DNA of 64,000 bases from a virus. This document shows, piece by piece, positions 19,695 to 27,988 of this stretch. Position numbers and translations under genes: made by a program. The notes under the pieces were generated by a model. It saw only the letters and a program-made list of their open reading frames with translations. It made no database searches and had not been told where the DNA came from. The DNA is taken from positions 1-64,000 of IMG/VR virus record IMGVR_UViG_3300050343_000285; one strand, 5' to 3'. Within the stretch, counting starts at the first letter, position 1. Each line of letters begins with the position of its first letter.

Positions 19695-20528
19695 ATGTCA
19701 TATATTATCTATGGTTCTAGAATAGTTTCTCAGGTGTCTGTTAACAAGATACCTGAGGAGCCTATTATTAGCAACGACCCTAATGTTAAAGGGGTTAAGG
19801 GAAACGAACTATCTTCAGGCCACTCTAAAGAGACAGGTTCTATTGTGGGTCTGACAGCTGCTGCTGGAGCTTTACTAGGTTTTGCTAATATATCTAGTAT
19901 AGGAGGTCCGGGCACTTACACACCAGAATGTGAAGGCTTTGATGAACACCCTGATAATATGTGTGTAATTTGTTATAATGGTAGATGGACTCATTATGAT
20001 GAATTATATCCTTGCAGTCTGCATGCAGAAGGTACAAGGCCTTTTAATCTCATACCAGCTTGCTATGAGATAGATAATGCTGGTTGCCAAATTTGTGGTC
20101 CTTGTTTTCAGTGTAATTCTGATGGTGAGGGTAATTACAGTTGTGATGAGAGAGCAGTCTTCGATTCACTTACTGAGGAATGTTTAGAATGTCATAATAG
20201 TACTGAGTATTGTGGAAGTGCTCTTAGTCCTTATAGGTTTTTGTGTGAGGGTCAGGGTGAGATACCATTTTGTTGCAGTGGTACATGTATAGATGCTGCA
20301 AAAGAATGTTATTATTATCATGGAACATTTCCAAATGTTACTTGTGGCGTAGGATGTAAACCTTTTACTTGTGAAGTATGTGTAAATGGTTTCTGCACGT
20401 TTACTTGTGGAGAGTGTCAAAAATGTGATACAGGAGTTTGTGTACATGATAGTGACGCATATGATAATCAAGGAGAGCCATGTGGGAATTATGCTCAAAG
20501 TTTAATAAATGGTAAAATTATTCCATAA
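19695..20528 (+). CDS. Cysteine-rich putative virion protein, 277 aa
   Basis: N-terminal 80 residues are low in cysteine with a Gly/Ala-rich stretch (GLTAAAGALLGFANISSIGG); the remainder has about 35 cysteines. The segment CVICYNGRWTHYDELYPC parallels CNWCR...YEKMYPCARC in the upstream gene, so the two are distant paralogues. The end NYAQSLINGKIIP matches the tail motif of its neighbours. AGGAAG precedes the ATG. A structural or adhesin role is inferred. Confidence 0.65.
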   Translation: MSYIIYGSRIVSQVSVNKIPEEPIISNDPNVKGVKGNELSSGHSKETGSIVGLTAAAGALLGFANISSIGGPGTYTPECEGFDEHPDNMCVICYNGRWTHYDELYPCSLHAEGTRPFNLIPACYEIDNAGCQICGPCFQCNSDGEGNYSCDERAVFDSLTEECLECHNSTEYCGSALSPYRFLCEGQGEIPFCCSGTCIDAAKECYYYHGTFPNVTCGVGCKPFTCEVCVNGFCTFTCGECQKCDTGVCVHDSDAYDNQGEPCGNYAQSLINGKIIP

Positions 20529-20532
20529 ATCC

Positions 20533-20568
20533 TTGACATACTTGTTTTGACCGTTATTATATTATAAC
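20533..20568 (+). promoter_or_regulatory. Possible sigma70-like promoter
   Basis: TTGACA at 20533 with AT-rich -10 candidates (ATTATA or TATAAC). Weak. Confidence 0.3.
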
Positions 20569-20609
20569 GCGTTTGTTATTAATTCCCTATAGGATAAAGG
20601 AAATATTAC

Positions 20610-21212
20610 ATGAAATTAAATGAAAAAATTAGTATTCAGCCTCCTCCATATTCTGATAATGTAGGTAATGTTACTACCCCAGAAGCTATTGTGACAGATA
20701 CTCTAGCCCTTATTTTTGAAGACGATCCTCAGCGTAAGACGGTAAGTTGTAGGGTTCTAGATATTCCTGTTCCTGTTACTTTATACACCGGTGAAGCTTA
20801 CGATAAAGCAGGTGATTGGACTAAAGCCCAGCTAGAAGATCGATTAAAATCTTTAATGGGGGATAATCCAGCTAAGTTTTTACGAACATTTTTTCCTAAA
20901 ACTATGGAAGAGGATCCTCATGGACCGGGTACTCAATTAGCTAAGATGATTAAAACTCTAGGTATGCATATGAGTGATAGTTGTTCTTGCAGACGTCATG
21001 CCATCAAAATGAATGCTGAAGGAAACGATTGGTGTGAGCAGAACATTGACACTGTTGTTGGATGGATTGAGCAAGAAGCCAAAAATAGAGGATTACCATT
21101 CGTTAAAATGGTTGGTAAAGTAATGATTAATAGGGCTATTAAAAAGTCTAGAAAATTACTAGCTAATCAGCCAGTTCCAGAAAATGATGAAGATCTAGAT
21201 AACGAAGATTAA
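20610..21212 (+). CDS. Hypothetical protein with CxC motif, 200 aa
   Basis: The C-terminal half contains SCSCRRHAIKMNAEGNDWCEQNIDTVVGWIEQEA, a cysteine motif with a following helix that I have seen as a small conserved module in phage and some bacterial proteins without an assigned function. The N-terminal half is acidic and unrecognised. It has an AAAGGAA ribosome binding site and is followed by a good terminator at 21246-21271, so it closes the first plus-strand unit. Confidence 0.65.
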   Translation: MKLNEKISIQPPPYSDNVGNVTTPEAIVTDTLALIFEDDPQRKTVSCRVLDIPVPVTLYTGEAYDKAGDWTKAQLEDRLKSLMGDNPAKFLRTFFPKTMEEDPHGPGTQLAKMIKTLGMHMSDSCSCRRHAIKMNAEGNDWCEQNIDTVVGWIEQEAKNRGLPFVKMVGKVMINRAIKKSRKLLANQPVPENDEDLDNED

Positions 21213-21245
21213 TCTATTTTACATAAATAGAGAGATATTTTTTGA

Positions 21246-21271
21246 AGCACCTGAGAAATCGGGTGCTTTTT
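21246..21271 (+). terminator. Rho-independent terminator
   Basis: AGCACC/GGTGCT stem followed by TTTTTGTG. Confidence 0.8.
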
Positions 21272-21287
21272 GTGTATATAATTATAT
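21271..21287 (+). promoter_or_regulatory. Late-promoter-like motif
   Basis: TGTGTATATAATTATAT, directly after the terminator and 42 nt before the 21329 start. Confidence 0.5.
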
Positions 21288-21328
21288 AGCATTTGATATG
21301 TAAACGATAAAAATACAAGGGTATCACG

Positions 21329-22621
21329 ATGGCATGTTTTGAAGATGAAGCTCCAGAAGAAGAAGCACCTAAAATACCTGAATATGAAGGTAGCTTTGAG
21401 AAAAAGGAACGTATAAAAAAAGCACTTACAGGAGATATATGTTTTGCTTATGATGATGAAGCACTAGTTCAAGATGCTACAGACCCCTGTTCTTCAGAAC
21501 TTATATTTACGAAGGTAACTAATCCTGGTGAATATTCAATGAATGATGTATCGTTTTATGACAAAGCTGCTGGCGTAAAAGTTACTTCAAGATGGCAGAC
21601 AGCATCGACAAGAAAATTCGCTGTGTCATATCCTTGTAAAGCTTGTGCCAAAGGAACCGATTATGATAATCGAGCAATTGATAGATGGAAAAAAGGACTA
21701 CCTAATTCAGCATATCATCAATGCCATCGTGGCGAAGGCGAATCGGCTTATTGGGATATTTGTTGTATACAAAATCAAATACTTACAGAAGATATGAGAG
21801 GTGAAGGAATATGTGGTTATAATTCTACAGACCCTATAACATTTGATTGGGCTTGGACAAATTATAAGGGAGGTACGCCTCCACATTGCCCTGGTAGAGG
21901 AGGGGTTACTTTTATTGCTAAAACAAGGCCGAGAGTTCTATGTAAAGTAACTGCTAAGGCTTGTGTAGGCACCAAAAATGGAATTGTATGTGCGGACGGC
22001 ATAGGTAGATCTTCTAAGGCTTTCGGTGATGGAGCAGAAGCATATGGTCCGTTAGAGGGTGTAATTGAGACTGCCCCGGCAAGTGGTCCACACACATATA
22101 ATCCACAGTGTCTAGAGCTTTCAAAGCAAGATGCAGATCGACCATGTACAGGACTCGGCTTTAATAGTCGAGGAGGCTGCTATCCGTGTCCTTGGTACAA
22201 ATCTACTAAATCATGTGGATTTGGTTTTTATGAATGCAGTGCTTGGGCCCGTGTGGGCAGCGCTATGCCTGACATTCGCTGTAAGCATAATGGATTAAGT
22301 ACTTCTCCTAATTCCAGCCTTTCGTTAAAAACACTCGGAGACTTTGCTGATAAAAGTATGTTTAATGCTTTCGACATATCTTGGTGTCAAAAAGCGCAAC
22401 CAAGGAACAGTGCATTACCTTGCGCACCTGATCCTACTGTAGGTGCGATGGGGGCTTATTGTCTTACTTTAGCTGGAGCGATGAAATCAGCTGATTGGGG
22501 AGCCATAATAGACAGCGCTTATAGTCTTGCCAAGGCTGACGCTGAGAGCAAAATTTCGGGGGGATGTGACGGAAGTCCTGTCGCTACCTCTCTTGTTAGC
22601 GTAGAACTGACTTTCAAATAA
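21329..22621 (+). CDS. Putative virion protein with moderate cysteine content, 430 aa
   Basis: A 430-residue protein with about 25 cysteines, including CKACAKGTDYDNRAIDRW and GGCYPCPWYKS, and many Trp and Gly residues. The C-terminus lacks the SLLP-type tail. No family is recognised; its position between other cysteine-rich and fibre-like genes suggests a virion or adsorption component. The ATG follows a terminator plus late-type motif. Confidence 0.6.
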   Translation: MACFEDEAPEEEAPKIPEYEGSFEKKERIKKALTGDICFAYDDEALVQDATDPCSSELIFTKVTNPGEYSMNDVSFYDKAAGVKVTSRWQTASTRKFAVSYPCKACAKGTDYDNRAIDRWKKGLPNSAYHQCHRGEGESAYWDICCIQNQILTEDMRGEGICGYNSTDPITFDWAWTNYKGGTPPHCPGRGGVTFIAKTRPRVLCKVTAKACVGTKNGIVCADGIGRSSKAFGDGAEAYGPLEGVIETAPASGPHTYNPQCLELSKQDADRPCTGLGFNSRGGCYPCPWYKSTKSCGFGFYECSAWARVGSAMPDIRCKHNGLSTSPNSSLSLKTLGDFADKSMFNAFDISWCQKAQPRNSALPCAPDPTVGAMGAYCLTLAGAMKSADWGAIIDSAYSLAKADAESKISGGCDGSPVATSLVSVELTFK

Positions 22622-22667
22622 ACGGTACAGACGTAACATTATAAGAATAATATTGAAGAGAGAATAA

Positions 22668-24062
22668 ATGATATATAATAAATTTAAAGAATCAAAAAAG
22701 AAAAAAATTACTCTTCCTATTAGAGATATATATTCTCATCAAGTTAGTAATTTAACTTACAAAGGTCTTGGAGATGGTACTACGATACAATTATCTTCTA
22801 ATATTACAAATATACCTGCTACATCTTCTTTGAAGTTTGATCAAACCGGAGGCGAAGAACCTGCTGTTGATGGAGTATTTTCAATAAACAGTAATACGTC
22901 TCAAATCTTAGATTTTTCTGATGGTAATTTAGATATAAGCAGTACCAATGTTTATCATATTATCAATTTAGCTCCTAATGTTTTTGACTCTATTGATGGT
23001 GCTTACATTCCTGGCGTTGTTAGATATACAGTTACCGCTGGTAAATTAACATCTCCTACTATATTACTAAATGGTTCTATGGAGTCTGAAGGAACATTTA
23101 CTGATGACCGAGATATATATAATTATAAACAAAACCATAACAATAAAACTTACCAAGAATATGTAAATGCTAATATTTCAGTTGATTATTTTGTTGAAAG
23201 TCTTGTAGGAACCAATGTTACAGATGCTACTATTATTATAAGTGGAGAGGGATATAAATTAGGTAGTACTTTCTATATTGATCAGTTTTATAATCTATCA
23301 GATCATATATTAAATCTGCAAACTAATAAATGTGAATTAGACAATTGTAAACTGTGCTTATCTCTCAATACAGTTTCTATTAGTGGTGGCACAGGATATG
23401 TTGTAGGTGATACATTTACAGTTCCTCCTTCACCCGGAGATGATGGTGAGATAACCGTAGCATCTGTAGATAGCAGTGGGGGTATTACTTCTACTACTGT
23501 AAGTAATGTTGGTTCTGGATTTACTTCTACTCCTTCAGTATCATATAATGGTTCTACTGGTAGTTCTGCTACTATTACCATTACTGATGATTATGGCATA
23601 TGTTATAATAATACATATTTTGAAGATGATGAAACTTATATTTCTGAGCTGACTCCGGGCGGAGACATATTATATATTAGTCAGACTATAGACTCTCCTT
23701 ATAGTATTATTACAGCCAGCGGAGAAGCTTATCTAAACGGTACTTATGAGATTAAAGCTAAAGATTCTCTTGGCGCTAATTATAGCATAGATACGCCAGC
23801 AACTGTTAATATTATAACTGAAGACATACCTAATGAAGATGTTATTATCTTTAATGCTGATGATTTTGATCTTGTTGATTTAGCATTAAAAAGTTCTGGT
23901 AATAATTTATCAACATCAAATGTAAAACTAAAATTAATTATCCATACCCCTAATAGCTTTAATATATCTGACGTTTCTTTAGATTTTATCGGGGATTTCG
24001 AAGATATAGACAAACCTGATAATTCTGATTTTACTATTACCGATCAATTTACAAGAGCATAA
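22668..24062 (+). CDS. Fibre-like structural protein, 464 aa
   Basis: The centre (residues about 240-310) contains ISGGTGYVVGDTFTV, then VDSSGGITSTTVSNVGSGFTSTPSVSYNG, the Gly-rich beta repeat of form GGxGYxxGDxxTV...GSGFTxxP that is common in phage tail fibre and structural proteins. The flanks are beta-prone and rich in Ser, Thr, Asn and Asp. I infer a tail fibre or virion surface protein. It is co-directional with the cysteine-rich gene that starts 13 nt after it. Confidence 0.7.
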   Translation: MIYNKFKESKKKKITLPIRDIYSHQVSNLTYKGLGDGTTIQLSSNITNIPATSSLKFDQTGGEEPAVDGVFSINSNTSQILDFSDGNLDISSTNVYHIINLAPNVFDSIDGAYIPGVVRYTVTAGKLTSPTILLNGSMESEGTFTDDRDIYNYKQNHNNKTYQEYVNANISVDYFVESLVGTNVTDATIIISGEGYKLGSTFYIDQFYNLSDHILNLQTNKCELDNCKLCLSLNTVSISGGTGYVVGDTFTVPPSPGDDGEITVASVDSSGGITSTTVSNVGSGFTSTPSVSYNGSTGSSATITITDDYGICYNNTYFEDDETYISELTPGGDILYISQTIDSPYSIITASGEAYLNGTYEIKAKDSLGANYSIDTPATVNIITEDIPNEDVIIFNADDFDLVDLALKSSGNNLSTSNVKLKLIIHTPNSFNISDVSLDFIGDFEDIDKPDNSDFTITDQFTRA

Positions 24063-24074
24063 CCGGAGAAAATT

Positions 24075-25223
24075 ATGGTAAAATGTTGCAATGATAGTTG
24101 CTGTCCACCGATTAGTGACTATCTCTATTATCCTCCTAATGAGAAGAACGGTTGGCCAGAATGGGAAGTCGAGATACAGGCAATAGGAGACTATTTGCCG
24201 GGAAATCACAATGGGACATGCTGTCCTTGTCAATGGGATATAGATGGCAATGAATGCCCTGCTGCTACCCCTCATAGGTCTCCAGATGAAATAGTAGAGC
24301 TAACTAGACCTGGTAGTGGTGCGGTATACGAGTTCACCAGAAAGATCTGCGAATGCACTTGCGATCAAGAAAAAATTATGTCAAAAGTTAATTATGACAT
24401 GAGCGGTCCTTGCAATACAAAAGTTCCTTATGGTAAAGATGCGGATGGTAATGATATCTATCAATATAGATGTCCTGATTCTACACCTACTTTTAATAGT
24501 GCTAATTGTAGTTGTGAATGCACAGTTGAATCATGTCCTGCATCAGCTCCTACTTTCGTGAGTGAACTATGCTTGTGTCGTTGTGGCATTAGTCATCAGG
24601 CTTGCGTAGCAGAGACTACAGAAAGTGAAATATGTGCAGCTGACCCAGCAACTCCTGATTTTAATGGAGCTACATGTAGTTGTGTTTGCAATAAAAGTCA
24701 AGCTGATTGTGCCGCAGATGAAACATTTGATGATAGTATATGTGATTGTGTGTGCTCTAAAGTGTGTGATGATCCAGCACTTCCTGATTTAACTGATGAC
24801 TGCGAATGTGTGTGTAATGTTACAGCAGATGATTGTATGGGTAGTGATGAGTATGATAGTGCTACATGTAGTTGTATCCCTTGTAATCTTCATTGTCCTG
24901 GATGTCAGACATATGCTGATGATGCATGCGAATGCGTAGGATGCGAAAAGTGTAATGAAACTCAGTATTGTTTTGGAGATCCTGAAACATGCATTTGTTG
25001 CGGTCCTGGTACAGTAGAGTGCAATGGAGGTTGCGTTAATAATGACTGTGGGGGAGGTAAAACATTTAATTCGAGCTCTTGTCAGTGCGAATGTGATGGT
25101 GATAAAGTATTGTGCAATGAGACATGTTACGATCCTTGTCCAGAAGGAGAAGGCTTTGACCCTGATTGCGAATGTAGCTCTGCTTATGCTGAGTCTCTAT
25201 TGCATTCTTCCCTCTTACCATAA
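24075..25223 (+). CDS. Cysteine-rich repeat protein, 382 aa
   Basis: About 70 cysteines. Residues about 145-290 contain repeated units of the form PxFNxATCSCVC (PTFNSANCSCEC, PTFVSELCLCRC, PDFNGATCSCVC, ETFDDSICDCVC, PDLTDDCECVC), the clearest tandem arrangement of the three cysteine-rich proteins. It ends CSSAYAESLLHSSLLP, sharing the tail motif. In a phage, such disulfide-type repeats suggest a rigid extracellular virion fibre or receptor-binding decoration; this is inference. Confidence 0.65.
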   Translation: MVKCCNDSCCPPISDYLYYPPNEKNGWPEWEVEIQAIGDYLPGNHNGTCCPCQWDIDGNECPAATPHRSPDEIVELTRPGSGAVYEFTRKICECTCDQEKIMSKVNYDMSGPCNTKVPYGKDADGNDIYQYRCPDSTPTFNSANCSCECTVESCPASAPTFVSELCLCRCGISHQACVAETTESEICAADPATPDFNGATCSCVCNKSQADCAADETFDDSICDCVCSKVCDDPALPDLTDDCECVCNVTADDCMGSDEYDSATCSCIPCNLHCPGCQTYADDACECVGCEKCNETQYCFGDPETCICCGPGTVECNGGCVNNDCGGGKTFNSSSCQCECDGDKVLCNETCYDPCPEGEGFDPDCECSSAYAESLLHSSLLP

Positions 25224-25232
25224 TTTTATATT

Positions 25233-25436
25233 CTATGGGGTGGGATGATTTTTCTTCCTACCTCTGTTTTTTACTATTTTTAATTTTCGTCTTTGTGCTC
25301 GCACCATATCTGTGGATATTTGATATCCTGTAATTTTGGAAAGTGTCATAGCTACAGTATTATCTGGCATATTAGGTCCATTATTTTTAATAAATTCAAT
25401 ATCTTCTTCTCTCCACTTTTTATATTTCTTAGACAT
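25233..25436 (-). CDS. Small helix-turn-helix-like DNA-binding protein, 67 aa
   Basis: Reads WREEDIEFIKNNGPNMPDNTVAMTLSKITGYQISTDMVRAQRRKLKI followed by a basic tail. This is the same type of module repeated at the C-terminus of the 16745 homing endonuclease, here free-standing. It is the only minus-strand gene among the plus-strand virion genes and faces the sigma-like operon, so a regulatory role is plausible but not shown. Confidence 0.6.
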   Translation of the reverse strand: MSKKYKKWREEDIEFIKNNGPNMPDNTVAMTLSKITGYQISTDMVRAQRRKLKIVKNRGRKKNHPTP

Positions 25437-25450
25437 ATTAAATCCTATAC

Positions 25451-25478
25451 TTTACTTGGTGTAATTATATCGTATAAT
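25451..25478 (+). promoter_or_regulatory. Sigma70-like promoter of sigma operon
   Basis: TTTACT, 16-nt spacer, TATAAT; it also contains GGTGTAATTATAT. Confidence 0.6.
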
Positions 25479-25511
25479 AGTATATTAATCCTTTTGAGAA
25501 AATGGTCAATC

Positions 25512-25700
25512 ATGAAAAATAAAAAATACCGTAATGTAGCTCATTCTACCATTAAAGTCATTGCTTCTGAGAATATCGATATATCTCATGATCTTAATAA
25601 TAATGAGCATAAAAGTATAGCACAATTATATGAGGAAGAAAATTCCAAAGAAGAAAATCCTACAGAAGAAAACATCAAAAAAAACGAATCAGAAGAATGA
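25512..25700 (+). CDS. Small acidic ORF, possible N-terminus of the sigma-like factor, 62 aa
   Basis: Encodes MKNKKYRNVAHSTIKVIASENID and a Glu-rich end (EENSKEENPTEENIKKNESEE). It overlaps the next gene by 71 nt; removing one base from the run of eight A at about 25676-25683 joins the two frames into one protein. The Lys-rich start of the next gene looks like the out-of-frame reading of this Glu-rich stretch, so the two are probably one gene split by an insertion or joined by frameshifting. Confidence 0.5.
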   Translation: MKNKKYRNVAHSTIKVIASENIDISHDLNNNEHKSIAQLYEEENSKEENPTEENIKKNESEE

Positions 25701-26289
25701 AGTAGTATCAGAAGAAGAGTTTTTAGCTGTTTTAGAAAACATAAGTAAAAGACTATGCTATAAATTTAAATTTGCATATCATGATATTAATGATATGAAG
25801 CAACAAGCTGCTATTTTTGCTATAGAAGGCTTAGAAAAATATGATTACTCTAGACCATTAGAGAACTTTTTATGGACACATGTTAGGAATAGATTATTTA
25901 ATTATAAGCGAGATAACTATCAAAGGCCGGATAAGCCATGTTTAACATGTCCTTTATATAACATTAATTCATCAGATGGTAATGACTGTAATGAATTTAA
26001 TGATAAGTTTAATTGCCACGCTTATAGATCTTGGTTTCAACGTAATAATAATAAAAAAGGTATTATTCAACCATCTTACATAGATAAGATAGATCCAGCT
26101 AGTAACCAAGATTTTGTTGACAATATATCTGATCAGCAATTAATAGATTTTATAGAAGAAAATTTACCAGTTAAATATAGAAGCACCTACCTTAAGTTAA
26201 AATATGGTCAAAAGGTAGTTAAAAATGAAAAAGTGAAATTGCAGAATTTTATTAAAAAGAAACTCATACCTAAGTATAAAAATGAATAA
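25630..26289 (+). CDS. Sigma-like transcription factor, 219 aa
   Basis: Residues about 35-95 resemble sigma region 2 (DINDMKQQAAIFAIEGLEKYDYSRPLENFLWTHVRNRLFNYKRDNYQ), which contacts RNA polymerase and the -10 element. A four-cysteine insert follows (CLTCPLY...C...C), probably zinc binding, and the C-terminus is basic, in place of a clear region 4. Phages use such factors to switch the host polymerase to late genes. It starts the packaging operon, overlapping the small terminase by 8 nt. The true N-terminus may lie in the preceding frame at 25512. Confidence 0.75.
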   Translation: MRKKIPKKKILQKKTSKKTNQKNEVVSEEEFLAVLENISKRLCYKFKFAYHDINDMKQQAAIFAIEGLEKYDYSRPLENFLWTHVRNRLFNYKRDNYQRPDKPCLTCPLYNINSSDGNDCNEFNDKFNCHAYRSWFQRNNNKKGIIQPSYIDKIDPASNQDFVDNISDQQLIDFIEENLPVKYRSTYLKLKYGQKVVKNEKVKLQNFIKKKLIPKYKNE

Positions 26290-27100
26290 AAAAAGAGGAC
26301 AGCTTTCTTTAAAGGAAGAAAAGTATATAAGAGATAATGCTACTACTTCTAGTATTGAAGAGATAGCAGAATACTTAAATAGAAATACTACTCCAGTTAA
26401 GAAATATATAGAAAAAAACCAGTTATTACAAACCCCTGCTGAACATGCAGATACTGAGATATTAAGTATGAAATTAAGATCCAAAACCTTTTGGAGTGAG
26501 GTATGTAAACAGTTTGATAGAGAAACTGGAGAATTAGACTATTTCGAAAGTACATGGGTTAATCTTATTAAGCAGTTTAGAGAAGATGTTTTACCAGCAG
26601 AAGAATTACAGATCAAACAGTTTATCACTATAGATATTCTTATTAATAGAAGTATGAAAGAAAGAAAAAGGCATATAGCAGAAACTGAAAAACTACAAAA
26701 GCAAGTTGATTTTGAATATTCTATGCCAGACGTAGATAGGGACACAGCGAAGCTTGCTAATTTAGAAACTCAGCTTAGTTTCGCTAGAAACAGTATTGCT
26801 AGTTATACCAATGAATATACTAAGCTTTTAAGTGAACAGCAAAAAATTAGCAAAGATCTTAAAGCTACTAGAGAACAAAGAATTAAAAGAATTGAAGATG
26901 GTAAAAGTAGTTGGACAGGATTAATTAGAATGTTGGAAGATGAAGAGATTAGAGAGAAAGAAGGTAGACAGCTTGAAATATTAAAGATGGCTACTGATAA
27001 ATCTAAAAATGACTTACAATCTCCACATCAATACCAAGATAATGAATTTGATACACCTATACTAAATGCAGAATCAGTATTAAAGAATCAAGATGAATAA
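26282..27100 (+). CDS. Putative small terminase subunit, 272 aa
   Basis: An N-terminal helix-turn-helix-like region (residues about 8-50, KEEKYIRDNATTSSIEEIAEYLNRNTTPVKKYIEKN) is followed by a long helical, coiled-coil region (about 100-240). This, and the position upstream of the large terminase, fit a small terminase subunit that recognises packaging sites. No direct sequence match is recognised, so the call depends on architecture and context. Confidence 0.6.
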   Translation: MNKKRGQLSLKEEKYIRDNATTSSIEEIAEYLNRNTTPVKKYIEKNQLLQTPAEHADTEILSMKLRSKTFWSEVCKQFDRETGELDYFESTWVNLIKQFREDVLPAEELQIKQFITIDILINRSMKERKRHIAETEKLQKQVDFEYSMPDVDRDTAKLANLETQLSFARNSIASYTNEYTKLLSEQQKISKDLKATREQRIKRIEDGKSSWTGLIRMLEDEEIREKEGRQLEILKMATDKSKNDLQSPHQYQDNEFDTPILNAESVLKNQDE

Positions 27101-27359
27101 AAGACTATACGATAAACAATATAAGGACTGGATTAAAAAAGTTTTTGCAAGAGACAAGTTTAAGTGTCAGTGGCCAGAATGTAAAAAACACAGAGGGCGA
27201 TTAAATGCTCATCATATTAAAAAGTGGGCAGATTATCCAGGTTTAAGATTACATCCTGATAATGGAATTACTTTATGTAAATATCATCATGATCTTATAA
27301 AAAGCAATGAAGAAAATTATGAAATGATGTTTTTTAAGATTGTAGCAGGTAAAAAATGA
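27093..27359 (+). CDS. HNH endonuclease, 88 aa
   Basis: Classic HNH motif: CQWPEC, LNAHHIKKW, then DNGITLCKYHHDLIKS. Zinc ligands (two CxxC-type pairs) are present. Small HNH nucleases next to terminases in HK97-type phages assist DNA packaging cleavage, which fits its position here. It overlaps both neighbours by 4-8 nt. Confidence 0.85.
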   Translation: MNKRLYDKQYKDWIKKVFARDKFKCQWPECKKHRGRLNAHHIKKWADYPGLRLHPDNGITLCKYHHDLIKSNEENYEMMFFKIVAGKK

Positions 27360-27988
27360 TAGTATTACATGATTATAAGATATGTTTTTTACGAAAACCT
27401 AAATGTGGCAGTACTTCTCTAGAAAAAGCTATCAGAAAATCGAATGTTAATTTACATTCTAAAATTTTCTATAGTACTAAAACTTTAGTAGATTGTGGAT
27501 GGAATCATCATCATTTTAATTGGGTTCATTCAAATTTAGATAGTGCGATTGTCTTTTTACAACAAAAACATAAACAAAATATAGATGATTGGACTTTCAT
27601 AGTTACTACTAGAGAACCAATTGATATGTTTAAAAGCTTATATTTTTTTGATATTCGTAGACAAAATCTTCTTCTACATGGAAGAAATATTTGGCATCAA
27701 TTTAGTTGCGCCCAGAGCATGATGAAAACAGTTCATTACAAAATGCTAACAGATAAAGTATTTTTTAATAATCATCAAGAAGTTAATTTAAAATTATTTA
27801 AACTAGAAGATATCTCTTCTTTAGAAAAGTATCTACACTCTAAATTTAATATAGATATTGATTTTCCTCAAGATAATGTTAATCAAGCTAGACTAATAAA
27901 TAAAGATATAGATATTTCTCACTTAGAATCACAAATTTATAAAGATTTTTACCTATATACCAAATTTTACAATATAGATGTCCAATAA
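27356..27988 (+). CDS. Sulfotransferase-like protein, 210 aa
   Basis: The N-terminus reads KICFLRKPKCGSTSLEKAI, matching the PAPS 5'-phosphosulfate loop of sulfotransferases (PKCGSTSL form). Residues about 80-95 (FIVTTREPIDMFKSLYFF) match the 3'-phosphate-binding REPxxxxxSxY motif. These enzymes move sulfate from PAPS to a carbohydrate or protein. A phage might modify host glycans or its own virion, but no substrate is evident and its place inside the packaging genes is unexpected. Key motifs seen; activity inferred. Confidence 0.7.
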   Translation: MIVLHDYKICFLRKPKCGSTSLEKAIRKSNVNLHSKIFYSTKTLVDCGWNHHHFNWVHSNLDSAIVFLQQKHKQNIDDWTFIVTTREPIDMFKSLYFFDIRRQNLLLHGRNIWHQFSCAQSMMKTVHYKMLTDKVFFNNHQEVNLKLFKLEDISSLEKYLHSKFNIDIDFPQDNVNQARLINKDIDISHLESQIYKDFYLYTKFYNIDVQ

